This document shows positions 1 to 6,915 of a stretch of 7,090 nucleotides of DNA, in pieces. The DNA lies in the NCBI GenBank assembly GCA_934446285.1, contig CAKSEI010000075.1, forward strand, positions 1 through 7,090, read 5' to 3'. The position numbers were made by a program, and so were the translations under genes. Under the pieces are notes generated by a model. That model was not told the origin of the DNA. It saw only the letters and a list, made by a program, of their open reading frames with translations, and did no database searches. How positions within the stretch are numbered: position 1 is the stretch's first letter; every line of letters begins with the position of its first letter. This stretch comes from an uncultured Eubacteriales bacterium. Its GTDB lineage: Bacteria > Bacillota > Clostridia > Oscillospirales > CAG-272.

Positions 1-4
1 GAAA

Positions 5-22
5 AGCCCGAAGTAACGGGCT
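5..22 (-). terminator. Possible minus-oriented terminator hairpin at the left edge
   Basis: AGCCCG (5-10) and CGGGCT (17-22) form a 6-bp GC-rich stem with a 6-nt loop. Read on the minus strand the stem is followed by TTTTC and then the window ends. Read on the plus strand it is followed by ATACC, with no T-run. The orientation therefore fits termination of leftward transcription, although no minus-strand gene lies immediately to the right. It may stop antisense transcripts leaving the bce locus, or may simply be a short chance stem. The T-tract is only partly visible. Confidence 0.35.
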
Positions 23-75
23 ATACCGGCATATAAGAACATCTAAAGAGATAATTAGAAATCTATTAAATGATT

Positions 76-84
76 TGATATAAT
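76..84 (+). promoter_or_regulatory. Extended -10 promoter of the response regulator/kinase operon
   Basis: TGATATAAT is a perfect extended -10 (TGn plus TATAAT at 79-84). It would start transcription near 91, leaving a leader of about 20 nt before the ATG at 111. The best -35 is only TTAGAA (55-60, 18-bp spacer, 3 of 6 matches), which is acceptable with an extended -10. No Bce-type box is visible in 1-110, so this promoter looks constitutive rather than autoregulated by BceR. The ribosome binding site GGAGGG at 100-105 sits 5 nt before the start codon. Confidence 0.75.
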
Positions 85-110
85 ATTTTTATAATGAGCG
101 GAGGGACAAA

Positions 111-785
111 ATGTACAGATTATACATAGTAGAGGACGACAGCGGTATAGCGGAGGCGGTAGCCGAGCGGGCGCGCTCGTGGGGAATGGACGTAAGGGCA
201 GCGGAAAATTTCTCTGACATAATGTCCGAGTTTGCACGGTACAGCCCGCATATCGTGCTCATGGACGTCAATCTTCCCTTTTACAACGGCTATCACTGGT
301 GCAGCGAGATACGCAGGGTGTCGAGCGTGCCGATAATCTTCATTTCCTCCGTACAGGACGAAATGAATAAGGTAATGGCAATGAATATGGGAGCGGACGA
401 CTTTATCACAAAGCCCTTCGGCATAGAGCTGCTCACCGCGAAAATTCAGGCTCTGCTGCGCCGTGCGTACAATTTCTCCGCCGCAAGCCCCGTAATAGAG
501 CATCGCGGCGCGATACTCGAGACGGGCGACGGCTCGCTTGTATACAACGGCAAAAAGATAACCCTCACGAAAAACGAATACCGCATTCTCTACATCCTCT
601 TGCAGAATAAAGGAAAGACGGTCAGCCGCGAGCACCTGATGGACGAGCTGTGGCAGACGGAGCTTTTCGTCGACGAAAACACATTAACGGTCAATATCAG
701 CAGGCTGCGGAGAAAGTTAGAGGTAGGCGGGCTTCACGATTTTATCACGACCAAGGTCGGCGTGGGATATATAATAGGTGACTGA
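111..785 (+). CDS. bceR: Bce-type OmpR-family response regulator
   Basis: Cytoplasmic DNA-binding response regulator of 224 aa, full length for the OmpR/PhoB family. The N-terminal receiver domain (about 1-118) has the acidic pocket E8-D9-D10, phospho-acceptor D52 in the LMDVNLP context, the switch serine S79 and the conserved lysine K101 in TKPF. The C-terminal winged-helix domain (about 128-222) has the ITLTKNEYRIL start, the SREHL and DENTLTVNISRLRRKL recognition region, and the final VGVGY hairpin. The DNLPFYNG-like receiver style and the immediate kinase and BceAB neighbours place it in the BceR group. It should be phosphorylated by the adjacent kinase and bind the box at 1770-1783. The ATG at 111 is preceded by a strong GGAGGG site. 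The orthologous paralog (Bce, Psd or Yxd type) cannot be told from sequence alone. Confidence 0.95.
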   Translation: MYRLYIVEDDSGIAEAVAERARSWGMDVRAAENFSDIMSEFARYSPHIVLMDVNLPFYNGYHWCSEIRRVSSVPIIFISSVQDEMNKVMAMNMGADDFITKPFGIELLTAKIQALLRRAYNFSAASPVIEHRGAILETGDGSLVYNGKKITLTKNEYRILYILLQNKGKTVSREHLMDELWQTELFVDENTLTVNISRLRRKLEVGGLHDFITTKVGVGYIIGD

Positions 786-786
786 T

Positions 787-1767
787 ATGTTTTCTGCTTA
801 CTTAAAGGAAAAGCGCGCAGCCCTTATACTTTACTTCCTCTTTCTCGGTATTTTTGCCGTTATATATTTTCTGTACGGGCTGCCGACGGGGGCTTTTCTC
901 TACCCCGCCGCCGTGTGCTCAGCTGTGGGCGCGGTATATCTTGTTTTTAATTATATAGGTGAAAGAAAAAAATATAAAGCTCTCTCGCATATAAAGGATT
1001 TTACCGACGTAAAAGCCTCCCCTCTGCCCGCTGCCTCCTCACCCGCCGAGAGCGCGTATGCCGCCCTTACCGAAAGGCTCACGGCACTTAACGTCGGGCA
1101 GTGCTCGGAATACGAAAGAGCCATGCGCGGCACAAACGAATATTATACCCTCTGGGTTCATCAGATAAAGACGCCCCTCTCCGTCATGCGCCTGCTGCTC
1201 CGGGACGAGGACAGCGACAATTCGCGCAGGCTGCGGGCGGAGCTTGCGCGGACCGAGCGATACGTCGGGATGGTCTTGGCTTATATCCGCCTGAATTCGT
1301 CCGACAGCGACTATGTTATAAAGGAATACAGCCTCGACGGGATAATATCCGCTGCTCTCAAGAGCTTTTCCGCCGAGTTTATCAGCCGCGGGATAAAGCT
1401 CGATTACCGTCCGACTGAAATCAAGGTTATAACCGACGAAAAATGGCTGCTTTTCGTAATAGAGCAGATACTCTCAAACGCCTTAAAGTATACAAAGAAA
1501 GGCACGGTGTCCGTATATGCCCGCGGTGAAGAGCTGCACATAAGCGACACGGGAATAGGCATAGCGGCGTGCGACCTGCCGAGGATATTTGAGAGCGGCT
1601 ATACGGGCGGAAACGGCAGGACGGACATGAGCGCGAGCGGCATAGGACTTTACCTGTGCAAAAGAATTTGCTCAAAGCTCGGGCACGGGATAAGCGCCCG
1701 CTCCGAGGTCGGCAAAGGCACGGATATCTCAATCGACTTATCGCGGAGAAAGACCGTATTTGAATAA
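787..1767 (+). CDS. bceS: Bce-type intramembrane-sensing histidine kinase
   Basis: Membrane sensor kinase of 326 aa. Two hydrophobic helices (about 11-31 and 36-56) are joined by a loop of only a few residues, so there is no extracellular sensor domain. That is the hallmark of intramembrane-sensing kinases, which receive their signal from the partner ABC permease. The catalytic core is intact: H-box H125 in WVHQIKTPLSVM, N-box N231 in EQILSNALKYT, G1 D254 in DTGIGI, an F-box PRIFESGYTG (265-274) and G2 SGIGL (284-288). I chose the ATG at 787, one nt after the bceR stop, because AGGTG (776-780) lies 6 nt before it and the protein then begins MFSAYLKEKR, as BceS proteins usually do. An in-frame GTG at 778 would overlap bceR and add three residues. 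It is co-transcribed with bceR. Confidence 0.93.
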   Translation: MFSAYLKEKRAALILYFLFLGIFAVIYFLYGLPTGAFLYPAAVCSAVGAVYLVFNYIGERKKYKALSHIKDFTDVKASPLPAASSPAESAYAALTERLTALNVGQCSEYERAMRGTNEYYTLWVHQIKTPLSVMRLLLRDEDSDNSRRLRAELARTERYVGMVLAYIRLNSSDSDYVIKEYSLDGIISAALKSFSAEFISRGIKLDYRPTEIKVITDEKWLLFVIEQILSNALKYTKKGTVSVYARGEELHISDTGIGIAACDLPRIFESGYTGGNGRTDMSASGIGLYLCKRICSKLGHGISARSEVGKGTDISIDLSRRKTVFE

Positions 1768-1769
1768 CC

Positions 1770-1783
1770 TTACGAAAATGTAA
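1770..1783 (+). promoter_or_regulatory. Predicted BceR-type binding box
   Basis: TTACG-AAAA-TGTAA is an inverted repeat with a 4-nt spacer. It matches the described Bce-type regulator box TNACA-N4-TGTAA at 9 of the 9 or 10 informative positions save one (G for A at the fifth base of the left half). It starts 3 nt after the kinase stop codon and lies about 86-99 bp before the bceA start, the expected place for an activator site of the transporter genes. Binding itself is inferred. Confidence 0.7.
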
Positions 1784-1784
1784 T

Positions 1785-1832
1785 GCGCGGCGGGCAAACG
1801 TAAGACGTTTCTATGTCGCGCAGCGCTTTTTT
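1785..1832 (+). promoter_or_regulatory. Nested inverted repeat with trailing T-run between bceS and bceA
   Basis: Outer arms GCGCG (1785-1789) and CGCGC (1817-1821) enclose inner arms AAACG (1796-1800) and CGTTT (1806-1810), separated by equal 6-nt spacers on each side and a 5-nt central loop. A TTTTTT run (1827-1832) follows 5 nt after the outer arm. Alternatively, GCGC at 1785-1788 can pair with GCGC at 1823-1826, directly abutting the T-run. It could be a weak terminator or attenuator separating bceRS from bceAB, or the inner repeat could be an operator. The 6x6 internal loop makes the fold weak, so the role is uncertain. Confidence 0.35.
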
Positions 1833-1836
1833 GCGG

Positions 1837-1842
1837 TAAAAT
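1837..1842 (+). promoter_or_regulatory. Candidate -10 element of the bceAB promoter
   Basis: TAAAAT (5 of 6 to the consensus) would start transcription near 1849, about 20 nt before the bceA ATG. No recognisable -35 exists at 16-18 bp upstream (17-bp position reads TGTCGC), which fits a promoter that depends on an activator bound at 1770-1783, centred about 72 bp before the predicted start. The bceA ribosome binding site is GAGG at 1858-1861, 7 nt before the ATG. Confidence 0.45.
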
Positions 1843-1868
1843 AAGCAAAAAGGAAATGAGGTAGCAAA

Positions 1869-2633
1869 ATGAAGATACTCACGGTAAGCGGAGTAAAAAA
1901 GACATACAGCTCACGTTTCGGTGCAAGCCGCGTCGAGGCATTAAAAAATGTTTCGTTCGACGTAGAAAAGGGTGAGTTCGTCGCGATAATGGGCGAATCC
2001 GGCTCGGGTAAGACGACTCTTCTCAATATATTGGCAGCCCTCGACAAGCCGAGCGCGGGCAAGGTCACCCTCGACGGTATGGAGATATCGGCTCTGCGCG
2101 ACTCGGAGATTGCGGCGTACCGCAGGGACAATCTCGGCTTTGTCTTTCAGGACTTCAATCTTCTCGACACCTTCTCCGCGGAGGACAATATATTTCTGCC
2201 GCTCGTTCTCGCGGGCAAGCCGTATCAGCTCATGCGCGAGCGCCTTGATGCGCTCTCCGACAGGCTCGGTATAGATAAGCTCTTAAAGAAATACCCGTAT
2301 GAGCTGTCGGGCGGGCAGAGGCAGAGGGTCGCCGTCGCACGGGCGCTTATAACCGAGCCGAAGGTCATACTCGCCGACGAGCCGACGGGAGCGCTCGACT
2401 CAAAGGCAACAGACGAGCTGCTCGGACTTTTCACCGAGATAAATTCGACGGGTCAGACGATACTCATGGTAACTCACTCGGTAAAGGCGGCATCTCACGC
2501 GTCGAGAGTGCTCTTTATAAAGGACGGCGAGGTATTTCATCAGATTTACCGTGCGGACGCCTCATACGAGCGTTTCTATCAGACGGTTTCAGCCGCGCTT
2601 ACCATGATAACGACGGGCGGTGACGGACAGTGA
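1869..2633 (+). CDS. bceA: BceA-type ABC transporter ATP-binding protein
   Basis: Cytoplasmic ATPase of 254 aa, of the MacB/LolD-like group that serves FtsX-domain permeases. All nucleotide-binding motifs are intact: Walker A GESGSGKTT (42-50), Q-loop Q94 in FVFQDFNLLD, signature LSGGQ (146-150), Walker B VILADEP (166-172) with catalytic E171, D-loop GALD (174-177) and H-loop H203. The N-terminal KILTVSGVKKTYSS and the FNLLDTFSAEDNI segment after the Q-loop are typical of BceA, PsdA and YxdL proteins. It should dimerise and power the permease encoded directly downstream, with which it overlaps by 4 nt, indicating translational coupling. The ATG at 1869 has a GAGG site 7 nt upstream. Family knowledge assigns peptide-antibiotic resistance (bacitracin, lantibiotics or similar); the substrate cannot be read from this subunit. 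Confidence 0.95.
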   Translation: MKILTVSGVKKTYSSRFGASRVEALKNVSFDVEKGEFVAIMGESGSGKTTLLNILAALDKPSAGKVTLDGMEISALRDSEIAAYRRDNLGFVFQDFNLLDTFSAEDNIFLPLVLAGKPYQLMRERLDALSDRLGIDKLLKKYPYELSGGQRQRVAVARALITEPKVILADEPTGALDSKATDELLGLFTEINSTGQTILMVTHSVKAASHASRVLFIKDGEVFHQIYRADASYERFYQTVSAALTMITTGGDGQ

Positions 2634-4687
2634 AGCCTTTATTCTATCCCCGTCTCGCGCTCGGCTCCATCTCAAAAAACAAGCGCATGTACGTGCCATA
2701 CATAATCTCATGTACGGGCATGGTAGCCGTATTTTATATCATCCATTACCTCGCCGCCATGCGTTCGCTCGACTATATGCCGGGAGGCGGGTCGACCGCG
2801 AGAATACTCGGCTTCGGCGTGTGGACCGTCGCCGTTTTCGCCCTGCTCTTCCTCGCCTATACGGATAAATTTTTGCTGAAGAGACGTCAGAGGGAGTACG
2901 GCATCTACAGCGTGCTCGGCATGAGCAAGAGAAATATAGCGCGCGTATACGCGTGCGAAACGGTAATGCTTTTAGCCTTTTCACTCGTTGTCGGAACTGC
3001 AATAGGAATACTGCTCTCAAAGGCAGCCGAGCTTGCGCTCGTGCGGCTGATAGGAGGGGACGTCTCATATATTTTCTATATAAGTGAAGAGGCAACATAT
3101 GACACGTTTTTAATTTTCGGCATAATTTTCTTCGCCCTTTTCGTGCGCGGCATGATATCCGTCATACGCATGAACCCCCTCTCGCTCATGAAAAGCGAAA
3201 GCGCGGGCGACAAGCCGCCGAGGGCGAACTATCTTTTCGCCGTTATCGGCTCTGTAATTCTTATCGGTGCGTATATAATAGCTCTGTCGATAAAAAATCC
3301 CATACTCGCCGTGGCTTGGTTCTTTGTCGCCGTGCTCATGGTCATATTCGGCACGTATATGCTGTTTATTTTCGGCTCGGTAGTGTTATGCAGGCTTTTG
3401 AAGAAAAACAAAAAGTACTATTATAATCCGCGTCACTTCGTCTCCGTCTCGTCGATGTCATTCCGCATGAAGAGAAACGGCGCGGGGCTTGCCTCGATAT
3501 GCATTCTCCTGACCACCGTCACGGTAATAGCGACGGGCACGGGCAGCCTCTTTTTCGGCAAGGAAAATATACTGAATTCATCTTATAAGAGAGGAATAAA
3601 CGTAAGTATAAATTATGCGTCCGACGAGGATGAAGCATCTTATACGCCCGAGAAAGTGCAGTTCGTAAAGGATAAGATAAACGCCGTCGCGGAGAAATCG
3701 GGACTGAACCGTGAGGATGTCCTCACGTATGTATACGACGACAGCACCGCTCTGCTGCGCGGCAGAGCGCTTATCACCGACCGCGAGGAGGTAAATAAAC
3801 TGAACACGTCAAACGCAGATGATATCCGTCAGGTATATTATTTATCCCTCGACGACTACAACAGCGTGGCGGGCAGTAGCGAAAGCCTCGGTAATGACGA
3901 GGTAATAGTATATTCCGCGGTTGAAACGGATAAAGTCCCGGAGCTTATTCTCGCCGACGGAACAGTGCTGAAAATAAAAAAATACACGGACGAGCCGATA
4001 GTAAATCCGAGTGTCGCCGACCAGGTCACACCGACATTCTGCATAATATCGTCCGACCCGAAATCGCTTTACGAGCACGCAGTAAACGACACGGGTTCGT
4101 CAATGTTTTATAAATACTGCCCGAAGCTGATATATTGCTTTGACGTGTCATCTTCGTCCGCGCAGGCGGAGATACAGCTTGCCGACGACATAAGAGAAGA
4201 GCTGCGCATGATTAGCTTAAATGACGACGAGCTGCTCTACGGCTTTGCCGTTTCGAGCAAGGAAAAAATGCGCGCGAATTCTTTCGGCACATTCGGCGGT
4301 ATATTCTACCTCGGCATAATTCTCTCGATAGTGTTCATCGCCGCGACCGTCCTTATTATATATTATAAGCAGGTAACGGAGGGATACGAGGACGAGAAGA
4401 GATTTAAGATAATGCAGAATATCGGCATGACGGAGCGGGATATAAAGAAAAATGTAAATTCCCAGATGCTCACGGTATTCATGCTCCCATTCGCCGCCGC
4501 GATATGCCACTTTGCCTTTGCGTACCCGATGATACGTCGGCTGCTGTACCTTTTCAGCCTGAGCAATGACAGACTGACCTTAGCCGTCTCGGCTTTATCC
4601 ATAGCTGTCTTTGCCCTGCTCTACACTGCGGTATATAAGCTCACGTCAAACACATATGTCGCAATAGTCAGCAGACACGGAAAATAA
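2630..4687 (+). CDS. bceB: BceB-type ABC permease with large extracellular domain
   Basis: Membrane permease of 685 aa, close to the usual 640-670 aa of the family. About ten TM segments are visible: roughly 21-43, 59-82, 110-138, 158-179, 200-221, 224-257, 285-308, then 553-578, 611-635 and 645-668. Two FtsX-like regions (first half, and the last three helices) flank a soluble domain at about 309-552 between TM7 and TM8. That extracellular domain is the BceB hallmark, thought to bind the peptide and pass the signal to the kinase. The cytoplasmic stretch QREYGIYSVLGMSKRNIARV (88-107) and its counterpart FKIMQNIGMTERDIKKNVN (592-610) are the paired coupling regions facing the ATPase. The start is GTG at 2630, overlapping the bceA stop as GTGA; the resulting N-terminus (KPLFYPRLALGSISKNKR) fits the family. 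Ligand specificity is unknown. Confidence 0.93.
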   Translation: MKPLFYPRLALGSISKNKRMYVPYIISCTGMVAVFYIIHYLAAMRSLDYMPGGGSTARILGFGVWTVAVFALLFLAYTDKFLLKRRQREYGIYSVLGMSKRNIARVYACETVMLLAFSLVVGTAIGILLSKAAELALVRLIGGDVSYIFYISEEATYDTFLIFGIIFFALFVRGMISVIRMNPLSLMKSESAGDKPPRANYLFAVIGSVILIGAYIIALSIKNPILAVAWFFVAVLMVIFGTYMLFIFGSVVLCRLLKKNKKYYYNPRHFVSVSSMSFRMKRNGAGLASICILLTTVTVIATGTGSLFFGKENILNSSYKRGINVSINYASDEDEASYTPEKVQFVKDKINAVAEKSGLNREDVLTYVYDDSTALLRGRALITDREEVNKLNTSNADDIRQVYYLSLDDYNSVAGSSESLGNDEVIVYSAVETDKVPELILADGTVLKIKKYTDEPIVNPSVADQVTPTFCIISSDPKSLYEHAVNDTGSSMFYKYCPKLIYCFDVSSSSAQAEIQLADDIREELRMISLNDDELLYGFAVSSKEKMRANSFGTFGGIFYLGIILSIVFIAATVLIIYYKQVTEGYEDEKRFKIMQNIGMTERDIKKNVNSQMLTVFMLPFAAAICHFAFAYPMIRRLLYLFSLSNDRLTLAVSALSIAVFALLYTAVYKLTSNTYVAIVSRHGK

Positions 4688-4730
4688 GCTAAGACAAAAA
4701 TAAAAAGCCCCGCCGCCCCTTCGTCACACG

Positions 4731-4787
4731 AAAAAAATCACCGATGATTTCCCTATGGAAGGACTCATCGGTGGTTTTTATTTTTTT
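4731..4787. terminator. Bidirectional Rho-independent terminator between convergent units
   Basis: CACCGATGA (4739-4747) pairs perfectly with TCATCGGTG (4765-4773). An inner helix TTCC/GGAA (4749-4752 with 4757-4760) has a CTAT loop. On the plus strand the stem is followed by TTTTTATTTTTTT (4775-4787), ending the bceAB transcript 51 nt after its stop codon. On the minus strand it is followed by A plus seven T (complement of 4731-4738), ending the exporter transcript about 79 nt after its stop. Confidence 0.9.
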
Positions 4788-4851
4788 ATAAGTATAAATT
4801 TGTCGGCGGCATCTGCTTTTTCCGCGATATCCGCCGTCAAATCGGGAAAAT

Positions 4852-6597
4852 TTATCTGTAGTTTTCGGCTTGCTTTGTGAACATACCGTAGTATATTCCC
4901 CCGAGAGCCATAAGCTCGTCATGCGTCCCTTCCTCCTTTAAAGAGCCGCCGCTCATGACAAGTATTTTATCCATATTTCTGACCGAGGACAGACGATGAG
5001 CAACCATCACCGTTGTCGTGTCGCCCGTACTTTGAGTAAGCAGCCTGTTCAATTCGTATTCCGCTATCGGGTCGAGCGCGGATGACGGCTCGTCCAGTAT
5101 CAGAAGTCCGAATTTACGCATTGTCAGACGAGCTATTGCTATCTTCTGCGCTTCCCCTCCCGACACCATTATGCCGTTCTCGTCAAATTCCCGCGTCATA
5201 ATGCTGTCGTCGGATGCATTGTTTTTTCTTAAGATTGCATCAATTCCGAACTTTTTCTCCGCGTCTGCCGACAGGTTCTCGGCTTCTCCGTACAGTCTCA
5301 GGTTTTCCGCAAGAGAAAGGGCATATATATTTGTATTCTGAAAAGCAACGCCTATCGTATTCCGCAGCTCCGTTATATCGTAAGAGCGCAGCGGGATACC
5401 GTTTATAAGTATTTCCCCCGAAGTCGGGTCGTAAAGACCGAGGAGCAGCTTCACGAGCGTCGATTTTCCCGCGCCGTTTTCACCCACTATAGCGATTTTT
5501 TCACCCGGATTTATTTTGAAATCAAGCTTTTTTAAACAGAAATCCGAGTTGGGATAGTGAAACGAAACATCACGGAAAGCAACCTCATACGGCTTATCGG
5601 TATCAACCCGTTTCCCGCCGCACACCTCGTTCTCGTAGCCGAAGAAATCGCGTATCTTTCCGCCGTACACGCTGAGTCGGTTAAAAGTCCTGAATAAATC
5701 AAACAGCGAGTAGAATATGTCATTAAGCTTTTCGCTCGCCATTATCATCGTTATATACGCGCCCGCCTCGGCAATACGTCCCGAATAAATGCTTTTTGCT
5801 ATTCCGAGGACTATCAAAAGCTCCGCGAGACGTACCAATAGGTCATTAATAAAGAAAAGATAAAAGGTCTTTTTTATGTATTTTTTTATTACGGAAAGTC
5901 TGCCCTGTGCCGCCTCGTCATAGTTTTTCAGGACAGCCTCTTTCAACTTTGTCGTCCGAAGCTCCGCCGCATAGGTATTCACGTAAAAAATCCTGTGGCA
6001 ATAGTCAAGCTTGCGGTTTACGGGCATCATTTCGGCATCTTTATCCACGTCGTTTTTGTTTACTCTCGACACGACAAACGATTTGAGCAGAAAGCTGACC
6101 GCAATAATAATTATCACCCACGCGCTGCCGGACATCAACACCGCCGCCATAGAGAAAACGGTTATGAGCGTAGTTAAAAACGAAAAAAGGAAGCGCGACG
6201 CCTCGGCGCTTTTACCCGCGTAATCCCTTACCGCGAGGGAAAAGTTGTTGTAATAGTCCGGGTCGTCCGTGTACGAATATCTCGTTTTTGCGCTTTTCTC
6301 ATATATCGAGCGGTTTATCTTAGGAGTAATCCTGCTTTCGACGGATTGACTTATCACATTGCCGTACAAATCGTCAAACAGCGTTATAACGAGGAGAACA
6401 GCCTCAAAGCCGACAGCCGTGAGAACAATGCGAAAAAACGGCTCACCGTCTGAGAGCAGCCGCAGTACAGCCTGAGGAAAATATATCTGAATTAAGGAAT
6501 CGACGGGAAGAACAATACATGAAAATATAAGCGATACCGCTATATAAACTTTCCCGTACTTTGCATACGGCTTTAAGAGCCAAAAAAAGTTTCGCAT
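4852..6597 (-). CDS. ABC exporter half-transporter (fused membrane and ATPase domains)
   Basis: Membrane ABC exporter of 581 aa, normal length for a half-transporter that works as a homo- or heterodimer. An N-terminal type I exporter domain has about six TM segments (roughly 16-38, 56-78, 135-157, 158-176, 247-268, 276-300) and the YTDDPDYYNNF element (109-119) in the first cytoplasmic extension. The ATPase domain (about 338-575) has A-loop Y348, Walker A GENGAGKST (372-380), Q-loop Q420, signature VSGGE (478-482), Walker B LLILDEP (498-504) with catalytic E503, D-loop SALD (506-509) and H-loop H534. No peptidase C39 domain is present. The minus-strand ATG has GGAG (plus 6602-6605) only 4 nt before it. 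No partner half-transporter or substrate gene is visible in the window, so it is either a homodimer or its partner lies elsewhere. Peptide, lipid or drug export are all possible. Confidence 0.93.
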   Translation of the reverse strand: MRNFFWLLKPYAKYGKVYIAVSLIFSCIVLPVDSLIQIYFPQAVLRLLSDGEPFFRIVLTAVGFEAVLLVITLFDDLYGNVISQSVESRITPKINRSIYEKSAKTRYSYTDDPDYYNNFSLAVRDYAGKSAEASRFLFSFLTTLITVFSMAAVLMSGSAWVIIIIAVSFLLKSFVVSRVNKNDVDKDAEMMPVNRKLDYCHRIFYVNTYAAELRTTKLKEAVLKNYDEAAQGRLSVIKKYIKKTFYLFFINDLLVRLAELLIVLGIAKSIYSGRIAEAGAYITMIMASEKLNDIFYSLFDLFRTFNRLSVYGGKIRDFFGYENEVCGGKRVDTDKPYEVAFRDVSFHYPNSDFCLKKLDFKINPGEKIAIVGENGAGKSTLVKLLLGLYDPTSGEILINGIPLRSYDITELRNTIGVAFQNTNIYALSLAENLRLYGEAENLSADAEKKFGIDAILRKNNASDDSIMTREFDENGIMVSGGEAQKIAIARLTMRKFGLLILDEPSSALDPIAEYELNRLLTQSTGDTTTVMVAHRLSSVRNMDKILVMSGGSLKEEGTHDELMALGGIYYGMFTKQAENYR

Positions 6598-6697
6598 AGC
6601 ACTCCTTCAAAGTCTCGCTATTAAGTGCGTTTAGAAATGTTTGCATTTATTATTTTATAAACAAATTCATAATACATTTTTCGCAAAAATGATTGTA

Positions 6698-6877
6698 TTA
6701 CTTTGAGGTTAAAATTCTATCAATTTCAGATAGTGCACCATCGGTACAACTATATTCCACATAATATCCCCTTGTTGACTTTACAAGTCTTGTCAAATCA
6801 GCACACAGCTGTTTTGAAGATTCCGAGTTTCTAACATTTTTTATACCACTGTAGTCATATAATAGCACAATATGTAA
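6698..6877 (-). pseudogene. Probable 5'-truncated gene relic, unknown protein
   Basis: A minus-strand open stretch of 59 codons ending in TAA (plus 6698-6700). It reads like real protein: it begins LHIVLLYDYSGIKNV, continues with SKQLCADLTRLVKSTRGYYV, and ends DGALSEIDRILTSK. The pattern is a short hydrophobic beta-strand followed by amphipathic helices. It has no in-frame ATG. The only start is GTG at plus 6866-6868 (56 aa) and no Shine-Dalgarno sequence precedes it. Two in-frame stops (TAA at plus 6878-6880 and 6884-6886) lie just upstream, and beyond them the same frame holds a 15-codon ATG-started piece (plus 6884-6931). Codons are AT-rich (TTA, AGA, TCA, AAT), unlike the neighbours, which suggests a foreign origin. 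I do not recognise the family. It may instead be a chance open frame. Confidence 0.45.
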
Positions 6878-6898
6878 TTATTGTTAACGCGCAATTTG

Positions 6899-6915
6899 CA
6901 ATTTTGATAAAATTG
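6899..6915. repeat. Perfect 17-bp dyad
   Basis: CAATTTT (6899-6905) and AAAATTG (6909-6915) are perfect inverted arms around GAT. The left arm overlaps a short tandem duplication (GCAATTT twice, 6891-6904). It could be an operator or a weak AT hairpin; the AT-rich context makes chance a real possibility. Confidence 0.4.

Noticed and set aside
120..635. A 171-codon open frame on the minus strand across bceR
   Set aside because: It lies wholly antisense to an unambiguous response regulator, has no family resemblance or ribosome binding site, and is explained by codon bias of the plus-strand gene.
1427..1732. Long minus-strand open frame over the kinase gene
   Set aside because: Its Arg/Ser/Cys/Leu-rich translation is typical of an antisense shadow of a GC-rich gene, and the kinase N, G1 and G2 motifs are encoded on the plus strand.
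2620..2868. Plus-strand open frame overlapping the start of the permease
   Set aside because: It is Arg/His-rich with no membrane helices. The overlapping frame from GTG 2630 gives the expected permease N-terminus and runs for 685 codons.
4739..4773. Hammerhead ribozyme-like motif (minus strand CGATGAG ... GGGAAA)
   Set aside because: The core requires CUGAUGA but CCGAUGA is present, and those bases are fully paired in the long terminator stem, so the three-way junction cannot form.
6443..6646. Minus-strand open frame overlapping the exporter start
   Set aside because: It runs out of frame through the exporter N-terminal helices. The exporter ATG has a GGAG site and the right family N-terminus.
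6775..6796. TTGAC ... GTCAA dyad with inner GACTT-TAC-AAGTC, and a TTGACT -35-like hexamer
   Set aside because: It lies inside the relic reading frame, with no -10 at a suitable distance on the plus strand. A short dyad of this size is expected by chance in AT-rich DNA.
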